This document shows, one piece after another, positions 1 through 13,100 of a stretch of DNA of 64,000 nucleotides. Source of the stretch: Unio delphinus (Eukaryota; Mollusca; Bivalvia; Unionida; Unionidae). Made by a program: the position numbers and the translations under genes. Position 1 is the first letter of the stretch. Every line of letters starts with the position of its first letter. Location: positions 6,335,001-6,399,000 of the forward strand of contig JAQISU010000114.1 in assembly GCA_029339505.1 (NCBI GenBank). The letters are read 5' to 3'. Under the pieces are notes generated by a model. That model was not told the origin of the DNA. It did not search any database and worked only from the letters and a program-made list of their open reading frames with translations.

Positions 1-3000
1 ACGTGCAAACATATGTCATTGGGACCGTTGGATGGTGCCAAATTTATACATAAAAATCACATCGATGTCTTACTCCTTCTTTCTTTCCTCTTAAAATGAC
101 CTTGATCCCCTACCCCACCCATCCCCCTATCTCCCTTGATACTTTCTCTTGCTATAACTTGAATATTATTGAGATATCCACTTTCTTACTGGTCATGAAG
201 AACAAATGTTCATGCAACGTACATTTACACTTTGGCCCATCTCTACCGTAAAGGACGTAACCCCTGGATCGTGACATGAAGTTTTTTGTTCTTCAGATAT
301 CTACACTAAAGTCGTTAATAAACGTGCTGGAATTAAACTACAAATTTTCTAGATGCTGCTGAACCTGTGACCCAGTAATATATTCATTAGCACTTTGGTC
401 ATAAGACTGACATTCAAGAAGACACGCACCTTATGACCATGTACAAACTTTATGGGCATGAATGATTAAATACAACTACCCAGTTAACATTTATGTATAG
501 GAAAGTATTTCCCCATGCCGATCAAGATTAAATTTGATTCCTTGCCACATCAGGATAGTACAGGGATTTCGGTTTAACAAACTTGTATTGCCAATTGTGT
601 AGCATATTTTTTGATTGTTTTAATGAAATGACTAATAGTTGAATAATGACTTTTTAGACAGTTGTATGCCTGTTATGTAGTTTTGTATTTCTGGTTATCG
701 CTTGTAATGAAAATCTTTTTATTCAAGGTTCTGACAGCAGCGAGAACTTTTCTAATCTGCAAGTGAGCCCATTTATTGACCTCACCTACTGGAAAATGTA
801 AGGAAATCGATTAGTGTTATATTTTCATCAATATTTAACAACATTTCGTTGTCATTAATTTAAAGCCGCTACATTTAAATGGAAGTTTGACTCTTTTGTC
901 AATGAATAATTGAATTCTTTAACTTGTTAAAATTTGCTCATGTTTACAAATGGGGCACTCAAGAAAACATTACTCAATATAACACTTAATGATATTCACG
1001 GTGTGTGGTGCTCCACTTCCAGTTCTTGAAATATATACCCTGTCGCAACGAGATTTGAACCTATAAATATTTTGAATGTACTTTGACGTACTCTTCCTAA
1101 ATGAAGAATGGTCCCGTTTAGAAGATTAGTCCAAGTCTTATAATGCGAGTTCTGTTTGTTCAGATTGACATCAAAAGTAATATGGAATCACTTCAACACT
1201 TCAATCAATCATTGTTCTCAATATTGTGGTTTAATAGTCCTTAAATATTTCTCTTTAACAGCAAGAATATTATTCACATGGCTTATTTCTCTTTCTAAAA
1301 CTGATATACTGTACAATTTTGCTGATATCTCAACTGGCTTTTTATCAGTATGATATATTTAAAAAAAACTTTCTGTAATGCTCTGGCATGTATTAAAATT
1401 AACAAGGAAATTTGTGTTTACCTAAAGGTATTTTTTCACTTTTTAAAATACAGTAACGTTAAGTAAAATGAAACCATCTCATTGGAACTTACCAAAAAAA
1501 TGGCTTTAATGCTTGAATGAATTCAGAGGCATACATTAAAACTAAATGCATACATAAACAATGTTATCCACTCCGCAGATAACAATATGAAATATTTGAA
1601 GCATATAATTAATGCAATACATAATATCATGTAATAAGAAGTACGTTTCTTTGCATTGTACAAATGTGTAAACTGAGAATGCTATTTGCAAATTATGCCT
1701 CGTCGTGCATTTGTTTTCGTTGAACCTCTGGTATTATAATCAAACCATAAAGTAGGCGGGATTCTCAGGAGACTTACCTTTAAAGCAAAATAATTGATGA
1801 TGCATTTATGTAGCAATCAAGTCACAAAGGCTATATGTTTGTTCCTGCTTTCATTAGAAAATATAATGATCGATCCGTATGAATAATATGGGATATCAGT
1901 CTGTCACTCGAATGCATAGCTAATAACTGAACTCTTCCTGAAAAGTTATTTAGTGAGGCGCATTTAAAGTGTAAATCTATAAATTGTCCGCGTAAAAATC
2001 ACCAAATGGCTGCTTGACCAAATTGTCACAGACAGCACCTTATCGTTGTACATTTATTTAAATAATGCTAATCTGCAGTTCAATTCGGATGATATTAACA
2101 CAAGGTAAGATTTCAATTGCTTCTTAAGTCACTCAAAATAATTTGACCAAACTTTACAGAAATCATCGTAGGTTCAAGGATTTCAATTACGAACACAATT
2201 ATTACTGAAAAGAGCAAATAATAAAAGGAACTAGGTCCGAATACTTTGCTCGACTGTGCCAACTATAAAGTATCTGTGGAAAAAGATGCAAAGGTTATAA
2301 AATATATTTAAAGACACCAAATCAAATAAAGAAAATTTAAATGTCGTTTTCATTGTATGCATAGAATAATTATCACAAATGAGCAATTGAGGCATTCGTT
2401 ATATTACATTAACTAACAACAAGCAGTTGTACCCGTGACCGATGAACAGTGTTCCACTGACGGTGATTTTGGTTCGAACCAATACTGACCAGACATCTAA
2501 GAAATGGATGTCGATTGCTTACTTGTTCGGATACGATGTGCGAATAAGACACCAATTGTTCACACAAAGTAAGCGTTGACTATGTCTGTACGCCTGAATC
2601 GATTGTCATTTCAGGTTGCCTTTGAGTCTAAAAAAACATGGCAGTTGTGTTGTGCCAATGTACACAGATATTTCTTAGTATGAGTTAAGTGCGTGTTCCC
2701 ACCCTTGATCGGACTGTGTAATTACTGAAATGGTCCGTTTTTACATATGTAATTTTAACAATTTGGAGTACTTACTTTGCGTACTGTTTTGACTCTAATG
2801 TATTTCATTTCTCATAATATATGGCATGACAACAGCTGTCAGTTACTATCAATAGTTCATGTTTCTAAAACGGCATTTTCTAACGTAAACTTTTCTGGCT
2901 ATCTGCCCATGAAAGACATCAATATATTAAAGGATTAGGCTGCAACGTTCACACGGATAAACATACTAGTTTGGCTTAATGCGTGTAAATGTATTACATC

Positions 3001-3265
3001 ATTGGCAAACATTAGGACGAAGAAACAATTAGCTGTCAGTAAAGCAAGAACTACCCATTTCATTAGAATAAATATATATCCATATCTCAAACGAGTATTT
3101 AGTCTAATTGTTTTGTTACATAGTTTCAAAGTAGCATGATTTACACATAGAATGAGATATCTGAAGGGAAAGGACATCGTGTACATGAATAGAAATGTAA
3201 ATTTCAGATAGAAATGCATTTTCAAAACCAAACCTCAATCACTACAAAGATATGCAAGGTCATTT
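1..3265. other. Intergenic, no supported gene
   Basis: AT-rich sequence with only short chance ORFs (65 and 98 codons, compositionally like non-coding DNA) and no paired splice signals or recognisable domains on either strand. I see no repeat structure in it. Confidence 0.6.
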
Positions 3266-3299
3266 TTGGTGGTAACTAAGATTTCGAGTCAGTTATATG

Positions 3300-3542
3300 G
3301 GGAACATCGTGTATGTCTGTCTCTCTGCGTATCTGTCTCTGTATGTATGTGTATTAGCATATGTCTGTCTGTGTCTCTGCCTGTTTTTCTGTATGTATAT
3401 CTGTCTCGCAGTCTGTCTTTCTTGTCCCACTGTCTGCCTGTCTTGCTTTGTCTATCATCTTTTTTTGTACACCTGTCTGTCGGTCTCTGTATCTGTCTGC
3501 CGTGTATGTCTCTGTATGCATGTCTCTATATGTGTGTGTGTC

Positions 3543-3626
<84 letters not shown>
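3300..3626. repeat. Simple-sequence tract: TCTG-rich, then (TA)n, then (CA)n
   Basis: A TGTCTGTCTCT-rich stretch (about 3300-3540) runs into a perfect (TA)n block (3546-3598) and then (CA)n up to about 3626. All reading frames across it are open only because of the repeat, so the ORFs of 89-127 codons here are artefacts. Confidence 0.95.
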
Positions 3627-3628
<2 letters not shown>

Positions 3629-3659
3629 TATCATCAACTAGGGATATGAAGTTTCGATA

Positions 3660-5660
3660 ATTTGTTGTTTATGATTATTTAATATATGGAGTTTGTTGTG
3701 CTTGGCAATGTGCAATAAAGTCACTGGTTCCTAGTCTTATTCCATTTCACTTGTTTCTGTTTTCGGACAAGGTTCATGTTTGGATTTAGAATCGGACTTT
3801 CATAGGTCAGTGGTGAACATGATTTGAATTTAATTTATGGTTTAACATTTTGCGTTAATTTTGCGGTGTGTATGCAGATAAAATAAACGTTTATTTTAAA
3901 ATAGAAACTATATTTTGTGATGTAAAGTTTCTTTCAAGCAATCACAATAAATGTTCTTACATATTGTACTTCTAATAACTATATGTATCGAAAGTACAAA
4001 AATGCAGTTCCATTTATGTTGCAAGTAATAAAGGTTTTTTGAAAAGTCAAATGGGATCTGATACCAGTGCACAGGCTACCTAAATATTGTCAAAGGTATC
4101 TCTATAAAGGTTTCCATGAAAAAGCGCCTACATAAGTCATGTTTTAATCAGGCAGATATTATTGGTGTGGGGCAATCTGATTCCGAACCATGTTGATTCC
4201 GACCATGGCTTTGTTGGATCAAAGTAAATTCTCTTTCAAGCCTATTTTCGCACGCAGGTACTTGAATGTAATCCAGATAAAATAAACTGGAATTAGTCTC
4301 TTTTGCAAAATTTCACAAGCTGCTTAGATTGTTGCTTTTTCAAAAAAATTATCTACGTAAGCAGAAAAGCGGAGTGTAATGGTGAATGTTGCATCGTAGA
4401 TATTGTCAAATCTTCTTTGCATCACCACCTTCCGCTTTCACCAACAATATAAATTTTAAAATCGGAAATTCAGGGACATGTCGGAAAATATGTGCATTAA
4501 AAAACGTAACGTAACTGTTTTTAGAAAATTGTAAAACTACGTTAAACTAGAAGTCCAAAATGTTTTGATATTTTTGGACAAAAGGAATCTGGCTATTCAG
4601 TTCTCTATGAAGAGCCATTATTTAATCAAATTGAACTCCGGTGTTCAAACCGTATTTTTTGCAGTGAATGTATGTTCTGCCGCAAGACACGCCAAGACCA
4701 AAGATATGTATTTCCATGTATCTAAACAAATTATGGTTTTATCAGGTTGTATGCTGAGAACATACTGGACACGTGTAATTAGTGCAGTAAGGCGTGAATC
4801 GGAAACTGGCGTATGTATAAATAGTATGTGTACCGTATCTACTCGCATACGTGTCGATCCAATTGCATGTATGTACCTTAATCTGCTTGTGAAATATGTG
4901 ATAGCGAATCCGAGTCTATGTTGCACGAACCTCTATCCAACTTGTACATACATACATACATACATAATATTAAAACTCGATGGTCTTGAGCTAACGAACA
5001 GACGGAAACCAACAACAGTTAAATAAAACAATTTGTTGCACTATAGTACAAAGCGAAAATTTATTATCATAAAGGCATATAAAAATGTAATTCCTAAATA
5101 TTAACGTGACGACCCATATTTAACCCTCTTAAACTCCTTTTTGATATTTCATTTTAGTATCGTACAGATAAATACATTTTTAAAAAAAGATATAATCGTT
5201 TACCATAGAACAATACTGCAAATAAGTTAACGTTTTCTTAATATCTCTTGCCATTTAGTGTTATTACGTTGAGTTTTGTAAACGCAGATATACAAATGAC
5301 CAGGTCCACTTTTAAATGGCTACAGAAAGAGTCCAAGGTAAAGCATTTCATTTCCAAAGCTTGATGCATTAATAATATCTTTTCAAAGTCATGCGCCGAG
5401 TAGGCTGACATGTTCCTGTGGCAAATGCTGCATTTCAAATGGTAAGCATTGCATTGTTTAATTTTCGTCAATCAGTCGAATTGGTGACGGACAACCTTAG
5501 GTGAGCAGAACAATGAGACAGCGGTGTATATATTTGATTGTGTTTCTGGTACGGAGGATGTTTGAACAATGATAACACTTCAGTTTAGTTATATTTAATT
5601 AAACATTTACCATACAAAGAAAGTTTTAACAGCAATGAAAGAATTAGTAATTTTAAATCT
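3660..5660. other. Intergenic, no supported gene
   Basis: A 153-codon open stretch (4565-5026) has no recognisable motif, ends in a CATA tandem repeat and lies opposite another ORF of similar quality. I do not regard it as a gene. The rest shows no structure. Confidence 0.5.
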
Positions 5661-5756
5661 ACCGAGCCGGTGGACTAGTGGTTGACGCGTCCGCCTCTGA
5701 TGAGATATAACAAGACTTATAGAAATGATAGCAGCTGCCTCAATTGGCGCTCAGCA
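5660..5756 (+). mobile_element. tRNA-derived SINE, 5' half (split by insertion)
   Basis: A tRNA-like head with an A-box-like TGGACTAGTGGTTGACGCG is followed by a body (AGACTTATAGAAATGATAGC, then CTCAGCATTA) that matches the SINE copies at 32.8-33.06 kb (minus) and 63.4 kb (plus). The copy is interrupted after CAGCATTAA at 5760 and resumes at 7655 with TTAAGAGGCAAGTGTTAG. The B-box segment seen in the other two copies is missing here, so the head is internally deleted. Confidence 0.8.
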
Positions 5757-5760
5757 TTAA

Positions 5761-7654
5761 AGGTCACCTGCCATACTCTGACATTTTTTTTATTTATATC
5801 AGATTTGCATTACATTTGTAAAAATAGTCATACTCGCACAAAAGGATTATAAAAATGATAAAGTGTAAAGATGATATAATAATTTAATTACTCGAAAAAT
5901 AAGCATCGCACGCTGTTAACTCCCCTTGGGTAAGATTTCCCACCTATAGAGGACGCCAACCGGAAATGACGTACATTTATCCCCAGAAGAGAAAGTACAC
6001 GCTTCTTGTTGTTGAAAACGAATTAAGTTTCATTTATTAAATTCGAGTGATAATTGTTGACAGACTGTATGTACGGCTATTGGACAATTCGGCCCAAGAC
6101 AATTCGGCCCAACTTTTACGGAAAATTGGACAATTCGGCCCAACTTGAAAGACAATTCGGCCCAACTCGAAAGACAATTCGGCCCACCCAAAAACAATTT
6201 GGCCGAATTTTAAAATACAACTGACAAGTATTTATTTGTAACATATATTTTGACAATTCTTATATAATATGTTTTATAATAAAATTTGAAACATTTTGTG
6301 AACAAGATAAATGTTTTCCGAAGTTATAATGGTTAGGAAAAACCGGAGAAAGAAAGGAGTATAGTAGAGCTGTACGCTTGGTCTCAATAACTTAAATCTC
6401 AAGCAAAACATGAGATATTCTCGTATTTGAACGTATTTGTTACAAATAAATTTATACAGATAAAATGGTTGAAACTGCATAATTAGTTATTTTGCGATAA
6501 TTTGACAAATTTAATTCAGAACATTATTCCGTTTTGCTGTTATATGTTACGAAAAAGACAGATAAATGTGCACAATAAAAGATGCATTTTTACCAAAATT
6601 TCTTGTATTTTAAATTTCATTTACATGTAATTTGATAATGAGTATTCAAAACACCAGAAACATTTTAAGTTGTCAAATTAATACCATTCTAAATATAACA
6701 TTTTTCGATTCAAAATATTAGCGCGAAATGGTGTCCTCATGTGTACTTTCCCCTTACATAATTTATATAATTAAGTAACCATACAATAATTAATAATTTA
6801 ATTAAACCATTTTTAAAAAATTTTTTTTAAATATATTTCAAGTTTAAAACTATTCCCTAACATTCATTAGTGGTCCACATTCTATAAGGGTTCTCGTTAT
6901 AAAGTCCGAATTGTCCAATTTTCCGTAAAAGTTGGGCCGAATTGTCTTGGGCCGAATTGTCTTTGGTCCGAATTGTCCATAAGCCGTATGTACAACCATA
7001 ACAGCCTTGATTTCTGCAGAAACACTCAACCAGACACTGATTCAACAGATTTGTACACCTACTGTAATGATAAACGTCATACACTAATACCTTATATTTC
7101 GAGTTCATAATAGTTTGTTCGAGATCAACAATTTACACATTCAGAAATTATGATTTTTGTAAACATTAATATTTTACATCTGCAATAACAATGCTGTAGT
7201 GTAATCTTTATTTGATGTATTTTACTTACCCTCTTTCTATCCCTCTTCTCATATGCACCATTTTTTCCGGTAAACATGGTCTTTCGGAAAAAGAAAGAAC
7301 CCTTTTGTCCCATCATCGCTCTTTTGGTTACATCCGTAAGCAACACAGTGCACCATATTTGTTGTAGAAAATAACGATCTTTAAAATGTATCACACAGAT
7401 GATAGACATATACTCGTGGAAATTCAACGCATGAATGGCTAGGTTGAACCGAAGGGATAAATGTACGTCATATCCGTCTTTGGCACACGGAAATTACCGA
7501 TTGTTTACGGAGATTGTCGAGTAAAATTTTTCATTTAAAAAATTGATTTTTTAGTCTAATTAAACATTTGCATGGTGTACATATATAACAGATGCATTTC
7601 TATTATGACTATAATGATATTGCAGTTTTTTACAAAATAGGTGGCAGGTGACCT
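5761..7654. mobile_element. Non-autonomous DNA transposon with TTAA target duplication
   Basis: The left end AGGTCACCTGCCA (5761) is the reverse complement of the right end TGGCAGGTGACCT (ending 7654), and both ends are flanked by TTAA (5757-5760 and 7655-7658). A second inverted pair lies inside: ATGACGTACATTTATCCC near 5967 matches GGGATAAATGTACGTCAT near 7456, so the termini are long. A TTAA duplication is typical of piggyBac-like elements, but the ends lack the usual CCC start, so the superfamily is left open. It carries no transposase. It interrupts a SINE and is itself interrupted at 6075-6985. Confidence 0.85.
6075..6985. mobile_element. Nested MITE-like element with 8-bp target duplication
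   Basis: The element starts GGCTATTGGACAATTCGG and ends CCGAATTGTCCATAAGCC, and is flanked by the direct repeat GTATGTAC (6067-6074 and 6986-6993). The termini hold several tandem units of ACAATTCGGCCCAA, in opposite orientation at the two ends, with AACTTTTACGGAAAATTGG shared between them. An 8-bp duplication suits hAT-type transposases. The AT-rich core has no coding capacity. Confidence 0.85.
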
Positions 7655-7773
7655 TTAAGAGGCAAGTGTTAGGGCTGGTCGACCTAATTTCAGGATAATG
7701 TGACTGGATATGATATGATGTTTCTTGTCTACGGCATGATGACACAATGATAGATATTACCATAAACTGTTGC
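7655..7773 (+). mobile_element. tRNA-derived SINE, 3' half
   Basis: Continuation of the SINE interrupted at 5756. TTAAGAGGCAAGTGTTAG, then TTTCAGGATAATGTGACTGG and the ACGGCATGATG segment match the tails of the copies at 32.8 kb (reverse strand) and 63.5 kb. It ends next to a long (TC)n tract. Confidence 0.8.
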
Positions 7774-7862
<89 letters not shown>

Positions 7863-7872
7863 TCACACACAC
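7774..7872. repeat. (TC)n then (AC)n microsatellite
   Basis: A perfect TC array of about 75 bp is followed by an AC-rich stretch with interruptions. Confidence 0.97.
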
Positions 7873-8120
7873 GCACGCGCGAAGGTGACGATTCTATTTG
7901 TTTTATACAGCTTAAGTTGATCATTGAGTCATTGTGTTTGTGCGCGTGTGTGTATGCATAGATTTATGCATGTATGAAGATGGTACTTCAGTACATATTC
8001 TCCACTTTGCTGTTCTAAACTTTGTAGATACAATCAACAGCATGCTTTTAAGAAGTAACGTCAATATTGTTTCATTTCAACTGCATCATTACTAAAACTT
8101 TAACAAATTTCTTTCTACAG

Positions 8121-8343
8121 GACAAAGATTTGCTGTGGAATAATTTTCAAGGGTTTGAACGGTGAAGTGATGATAGATGCAAAACTATTCAAACCCTGCA
8201 AACCTGGTTGCAATAAAACCCCTGTAAAGGAAACTACTCAGTGCAACCAATCGTTTAGCAATGCAAATGCAAGAGAGACAGACCTTAACAGTGCATCAAA
8301 CCTGAGTACCACAGACAGCATGGGCCCAGAAACGGATGCATAA
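8121..8343 (+). CDS. Candidate terminal exon of an unknown host gene
   Basis: A pyrimidine-rich acceptor (TTTCTTTCTACAG) at 8108-8120 is followed by a frame that stays open from the junction to TAA at 8341-8343, about 73 codons. The translation contains Cys residues near the start (KICCGIIFKG and FKPCKPGCNKT) and a Ser/Thr/Asn-rich tail ending GPETDA. I do not recognise the protein, and no partner exon could be placed with confidence upstream. The exon structure (acceptor, open frame, low-complexity tail) is why it is listed; it could still be chance. Confidence 0.4.
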
Positions 8344-10347
8344 CCGCAAAGGATCCTGGGTACTCAAATTCAACTTCCAACAACGCAGTTGCTACTTCGC
8401 GGTTTGGGTAACAGTTGGGTATTACTAAAATACACATAATATATTTGCAGAATAGACATATTTAAGAGAGATGTTTAAGCCTCATCACAAATACCTTGGT
8501 GTATATAAATGTCAAGTCCTTACTATTTGTGTATATACAATGCATCAGATGTTTCTTGTAGATATCTTGTGTGTAAAAGTGAAATGCAGTTATGACACAT
8601 CAATTACGCTTGTAAATGTAAATTACTTTTTGATGCAATGATTTTTTAAGTTGATAAGTCATAAGTTTTAGAACATCCTGTTGAATGAATTAGCAGTACA
8701 GAGCATGAAACCATGAAAACTTTGTATCGCGGTATAACGAGATATTTTTCTGAATACCGCAATACGCACCACGGTATACTGTGATTATATCAGGCAGCAA
8801 CACTTAATTTTCTTGAGCAGGAGCAAGTGGCAGTTATTTAATTTTCTTCAACATTTCGGCTTGGTCTTATTTTTTTTTTTTTAGTAAACACTGTTAAATC
8901 GATTATTAAGATAACTGAAATAATTAGATCAAGGACAATAAAATCTTATTTAGAAAGAAAATCGCAGCTAACTTCTTCCCACAAATTAAATAGACGGTAT
9001 CTGACGGTATCTTATTATTTATATTTTTCAAATTCCTATATACGGTGTGATCTACCAACGCAATTACTGTTCCCTCGGACACTCTGTAAAAGTAATTTTT
9101 GCTTCCTTTAAAGAGTTCTTTGATAAAAATAGAACTCTAACGATGGGTATCGGTTCTCAAAAGGAACAATTATATGCAACATAATAATATTCCAAAGTTA
9201 ATAACTTAAGTGACTGTTCTTTAGTTTTTAGTCTAAATGTGTTCCACACGTTGGATCAATCCCAATTAACTTTCATAATATCCAATTTAGTCGCCATTGG
9301 GTATACAGTACGTATCAAACATACGATTAAATGCTCAGAAATAGTTATATTTGCAATGCTGTAAATTGGTTTGTGACAAATGTAACTATGTTCTCAAAGC
9401 ATTCGTACTTTTTGGGAAATCTTTTGTAATGATAACTGAAATTAAGCTTTTAATATTTTTAAATTTCTAACTCTGGAATTCCCGTAGATCCCTTACTGTC
9501 GGAAACTACAGAGGTCCTAGTACAGTAAAAAGAAAACTACCATGGTACGTACCACGTTTACAAAAGACTATCGCGCTAAATCGATATACCTCTAATACTG
9601 CTCGCCTCTACTTTGAAAGCGACAAGGTCAATCAACATGAACTGGACACGTTTTTAATGGCATCATTGTGCTAGGCGTAAACAAACAAAACTGCAGGGAT
9701 ACATATACCACTTTCTTCTGCCTACATTGTCATATAAAACTTCCCTTCCCTTTTTACATGCTTTATTAATGCCCAAGATTAAAATTAGTCTAACTGTCAT
9801 CTTGATTTTTTAGACAATTAGCTGACAAATAATTAAAAATGGGATCGTAAGGGATACATTAATACCAAAATCATTTTCAGATTCATTGAAAATTAGTACA
9901 CCTTGTGCATTTATTGTTTACAGTATTAATTTAATGTCAATTTATCATTGATTTACATTATAGTTTGTGCAATTGATTACTCTCTGAACAGTTTGTACAA
10001 ACTATTTTCGTTTTAATATCTTCGGACAAATTTGTAAATGGTGTTTTAATATCGAATTGCTGATCTTATTTTAGATGATTTAGTTTTTATGAGCAGAATT
10101 TTTATTAAATTAAATGTTATGATCTTGGCATGATAGCCACATTAAGTTTATAGATGACCAAGGATGTTTGCAGCTTGTTTTATGAAATAGGCAGTCGTGC
10201 TTGAACAATTTTGGTCAAAAGTTTATTCCTTATTGTCTAAACGTTTGTGGCCACAAGTAGGTCGTTGTAAGTTTATATAATAATAAATTTTTAGAAATCA
10301 AAAAGCACAATTGTATATTTTGCATCGCTTTCTGAAAGGACAATTTA
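8344..10347. other. Intergenic, nothing recognised
   Basis: AT-rich, with short ORFs only. A polyadenylation-like AATAAA occurs at about 8937, well downstream of the candidate exon. Confidence 0.5.
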
Positions 10348-10357
10348 TGACATGTTC

Positions 10358-10601
10358 AGGGGCCCAGAGTGGCCGAGTTGTCTAAAGCGCTCGCCGTTAC
10401 GGATCACTGCCATCTCACCTGTCTGCGTGGGTTCGAGCCTAAGATTCGGCTAATGTAGTTATGCGAGAAAGCTTGCCAGTAACTACTCGTGGGTCTGTGG
10501 TTCTTTCCGGGGGTTTCCTGGATTCTTCCTCCATGAATAATACTGGCCGCCATGTATAGCCTATCGTGTGCTGAAAAATGGCGTTAAACCCTACAACAAC
10601 G
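10358..10601 (+). mobile_element. tRNA-derived SINE (second family), complete with target duplication
   Basis: The head has an A box (AGTGGCCGAGTTGTCTAAAG) and a B box (GGTTCGAGCCT) like a Ser/Leu tRNA. The body contains TTCCGGGGGTTTCCTGGATT and CATGAATAATACTGGCCGCC, and the 3' end is AATGGCGTTAAACCCTACAA. The 10-bp direct repeat TGACATGTTC flanks it (10348-10357 and 10602-10611). The tail differs from the SINEs at 5.7, 32.8 and 63.4 kb, so it is a separate family. Confidence 0.92.
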
Positions 10602-10609
10602 TGACATGT

Positions 10610-10611
<2 letters not shown>

Positions 10612-10644
<33 letters not shown>
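10612..10644. repeat. (TG)n microsatellite
   Basis: About 15 GT units directly after the target duplication of the SINE. Confidence 0.95.
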
Positions 10645-10646
<2 letters not shown>

Positions 10647-13100
10647 CTTCGTTGTTAGAGGGACGATTACAAATTTACCAAATGCGATGCATTTCTATTT
10701 AAATGAGTCGAAATACATTTATGATCATTATATAACAAGTAAACTAAATTTATTCCCTTAAATATCTATTGATAACGGCAGTTTGTGTTCAAACTTATTG
10801 AAGATCAAGCATACAATAATTCCAATAAGTTGTATTGAAACCGTATACAGTTGTTATTGTACAACTAGTGTAAAGCTCTTTATAACTTTTCTTTAATTAT
10901 TAAGCTGTATCATCAGAGAATGAAAGGTGTTGTACAAAATAGTGAAATATTTTATTTATCATTCCTAATGGAGTGTTTTCACTTCTAGCAATCCATTAAT
11001 TCAACTTCTTTTTTTCGGCATACATATATTGCAGTTGCTAACAGATTCATTTCCATTTCTCACACGTTTTTATATATGTATATTTGTCAGGTATTGTCAG
11101 TGATTTTTAGATCTATATACCTTTTAATGGATTGTAATAGCATTTCTAAATAAAATGTTTTTAAAGATTACAATAACTATTTTAATAGCTGTCTTGTTTT
11201 CTCTATACAATAATCCTGTGCAATTAGGAGTTATGTAATAGTTGATGTTGTCTTGCACTATGTAGTAAATTACACAATGGTTTACCGATTATAGTCCCCC
11301 TATGAAGTTGATGGTTTCTTACATTTATATTGCTATCGATACATGTTGAGGACATCGAAGTATGAGAATGTCCCGTGCAGGAAACCATGCGATTGTGTTT
11401 GAGGTCTAACAGTTCAGAGACGTTACATTTGGAATGATTGTGTTGACTTCGCTGTACATGTCTGAATGTGTATATTCTATAGGTACGTACGTCATTGGAC
11501 TTGACTGTACAGGCACATTCGTGAGTGCACTTGTATGCATCGGATTGTGTGGTTTCTATAGGTACGTATGTGAAATGGACTTTGCTGTATACATCTGAAT
11601 GTTACGGTTTAGCGTTTAAAATACGTGGAACTGATTTCGTAATTGAACATTTTAGTCACTGTAGTAAAATCCAAGTATAGTTTGAACGAACAGTACTATC
11701 ATATAGCACTATCTTTCTTTCCTGCCAGATAAGGATGATTTTACTCCCCGTTCTAAGATATCTGGTAATTTAAAAAAAAAAAATGATCTACAAGAGAGAA
11801 AGTTGTCGTACTTGTACGTTTAGTAGATATGATTGATACGCCATTTGACAAATGTTTGCTCTCGTACAGTACCCCATGACCTCCGTTAACTTTTACGAAG
11901 CAACCAAATTTTTAATCAAAATGCACTAGTTTTATATGTGACAAGTAAGACGTTGACCTGAAAGTTGTTTTTTTAGGTGTACCCAGTAAGATTTCCTGAT
12001 CACGATTATTTAGGTGCTAAGATTGTTACATACAAAGATCTTAATATTAAACGTTTCTGTAAGTGTATGTCAGTGAAATGCATAAAAAATGGCTTTTTTG
12101 TTTCCTCTTTGCATTTAGTGTAATTCAAAAGAGAAAGTAGTTTTGTATTACTCTTTATTAAGAAGCAATCAAAAGGACGTAATTCTTTAAATATCAAAAT
12201 CATTAAGGTATACGTCTGTATAAAACATACATAATTTGTCAGAAGCACTTTAAAAGTAGTCATTTGATTCAAACTATTTAAACGTTATTGATATATAGTC
12301 AAGGATATTAGAATATGACTGAATTTTATACGGTTTGTGAAACATCTTTTATTTTAAGAAATCATTTGGATTACTGATAATTTACAAGGCCAAACATTTG
12401 ATGTAGAAATTAGACATAAAATTTAGAAATTTAAAAAGGCAGGGTCTTCTCAATTGTATTGGAACATCTCTAAAAATTAGTGACAAAGGTGTAAAACCTA
12501 AACAATGTTTCAATTTGAATAAAAAAGGTTACAAAGAAAAAGTAATAAACTAATCGATGAACTGTTAGTCTTTAAAATGGATGGACTCCACCAGCTTGCC
12601 AAAAAGTCTTTATGAAGCAGCAGAGACTTCTTTAACGAAGCAAGAAATAAAAACGTTGGTCCAATGTTAGTTGGTAAAAATGTTTTGGATAAAAGTTCTT
12701 TACATTTGATTAGTGAATTTCCATCTTGCTCAAACTTAAAATGTATGGAATTTTATTTTTTTTAAAAATGAAATAAGGTAAAGAATGTCTGGGCTTCAAG
12801 AAAGACCATTGCAGTTGCTGAAAGAGACATACAGAGGGAACAGAGAGGGCGAACATACCTTGTGCTGAAACGTAATTTAATTACAAAATAAAACTTCGAA
12901 AATGAAAAATACACGGTCAGTAACGCCAAACCGATGCTTCTACCTGACAGAGAGCTTCTATAATTTGGTTAGTTTATTTTTATTACTTTCTTTTGTCATT
13001 AGTGTTTTTCATATGCATGTGCGTTTTGTTTACCCGCGGACGTTTTATTGAGGTCTCTCTCTCTCTCTCTGCTGCTGTAATTAGATCATTACTATATCAA
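10645..13100. other. Intergenic; outer flank of element A
   Basis: No supported gene. At 12578-12770 a broken frame starting MDGLHQLAKK lies beside element A and might be a remnant of it, but I cannot match it. Near 13022-13043 lies a stretch that matches element B's left flank in inverted orientation (see findings), and a short (CT)n run lies at 13053-13069. Confidence 0.45.

Noticed and set aside
3266..3660. Long ORFs on both strands around 3.3-3.6 kb
   Set aside because: They consist of TCTG, TA and CA simple repeats open in every frame.
4565..5026. 153-codon plus-strand ORF
   Set aside because: Opposed by an ORF of similar quality, no motif, ends in CATA repeats, non-ATG start.
10358..10440. 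Functional tRNA gene (Ser/Leu-like)
   Set aside because: The A and B boxes belong to a SINE with a non-tRNA body, a conserved 3' tail and a 10-bp target duplication. The same holds for the tRNA-like heads at 32.98-33.06 and 63.4 kb.
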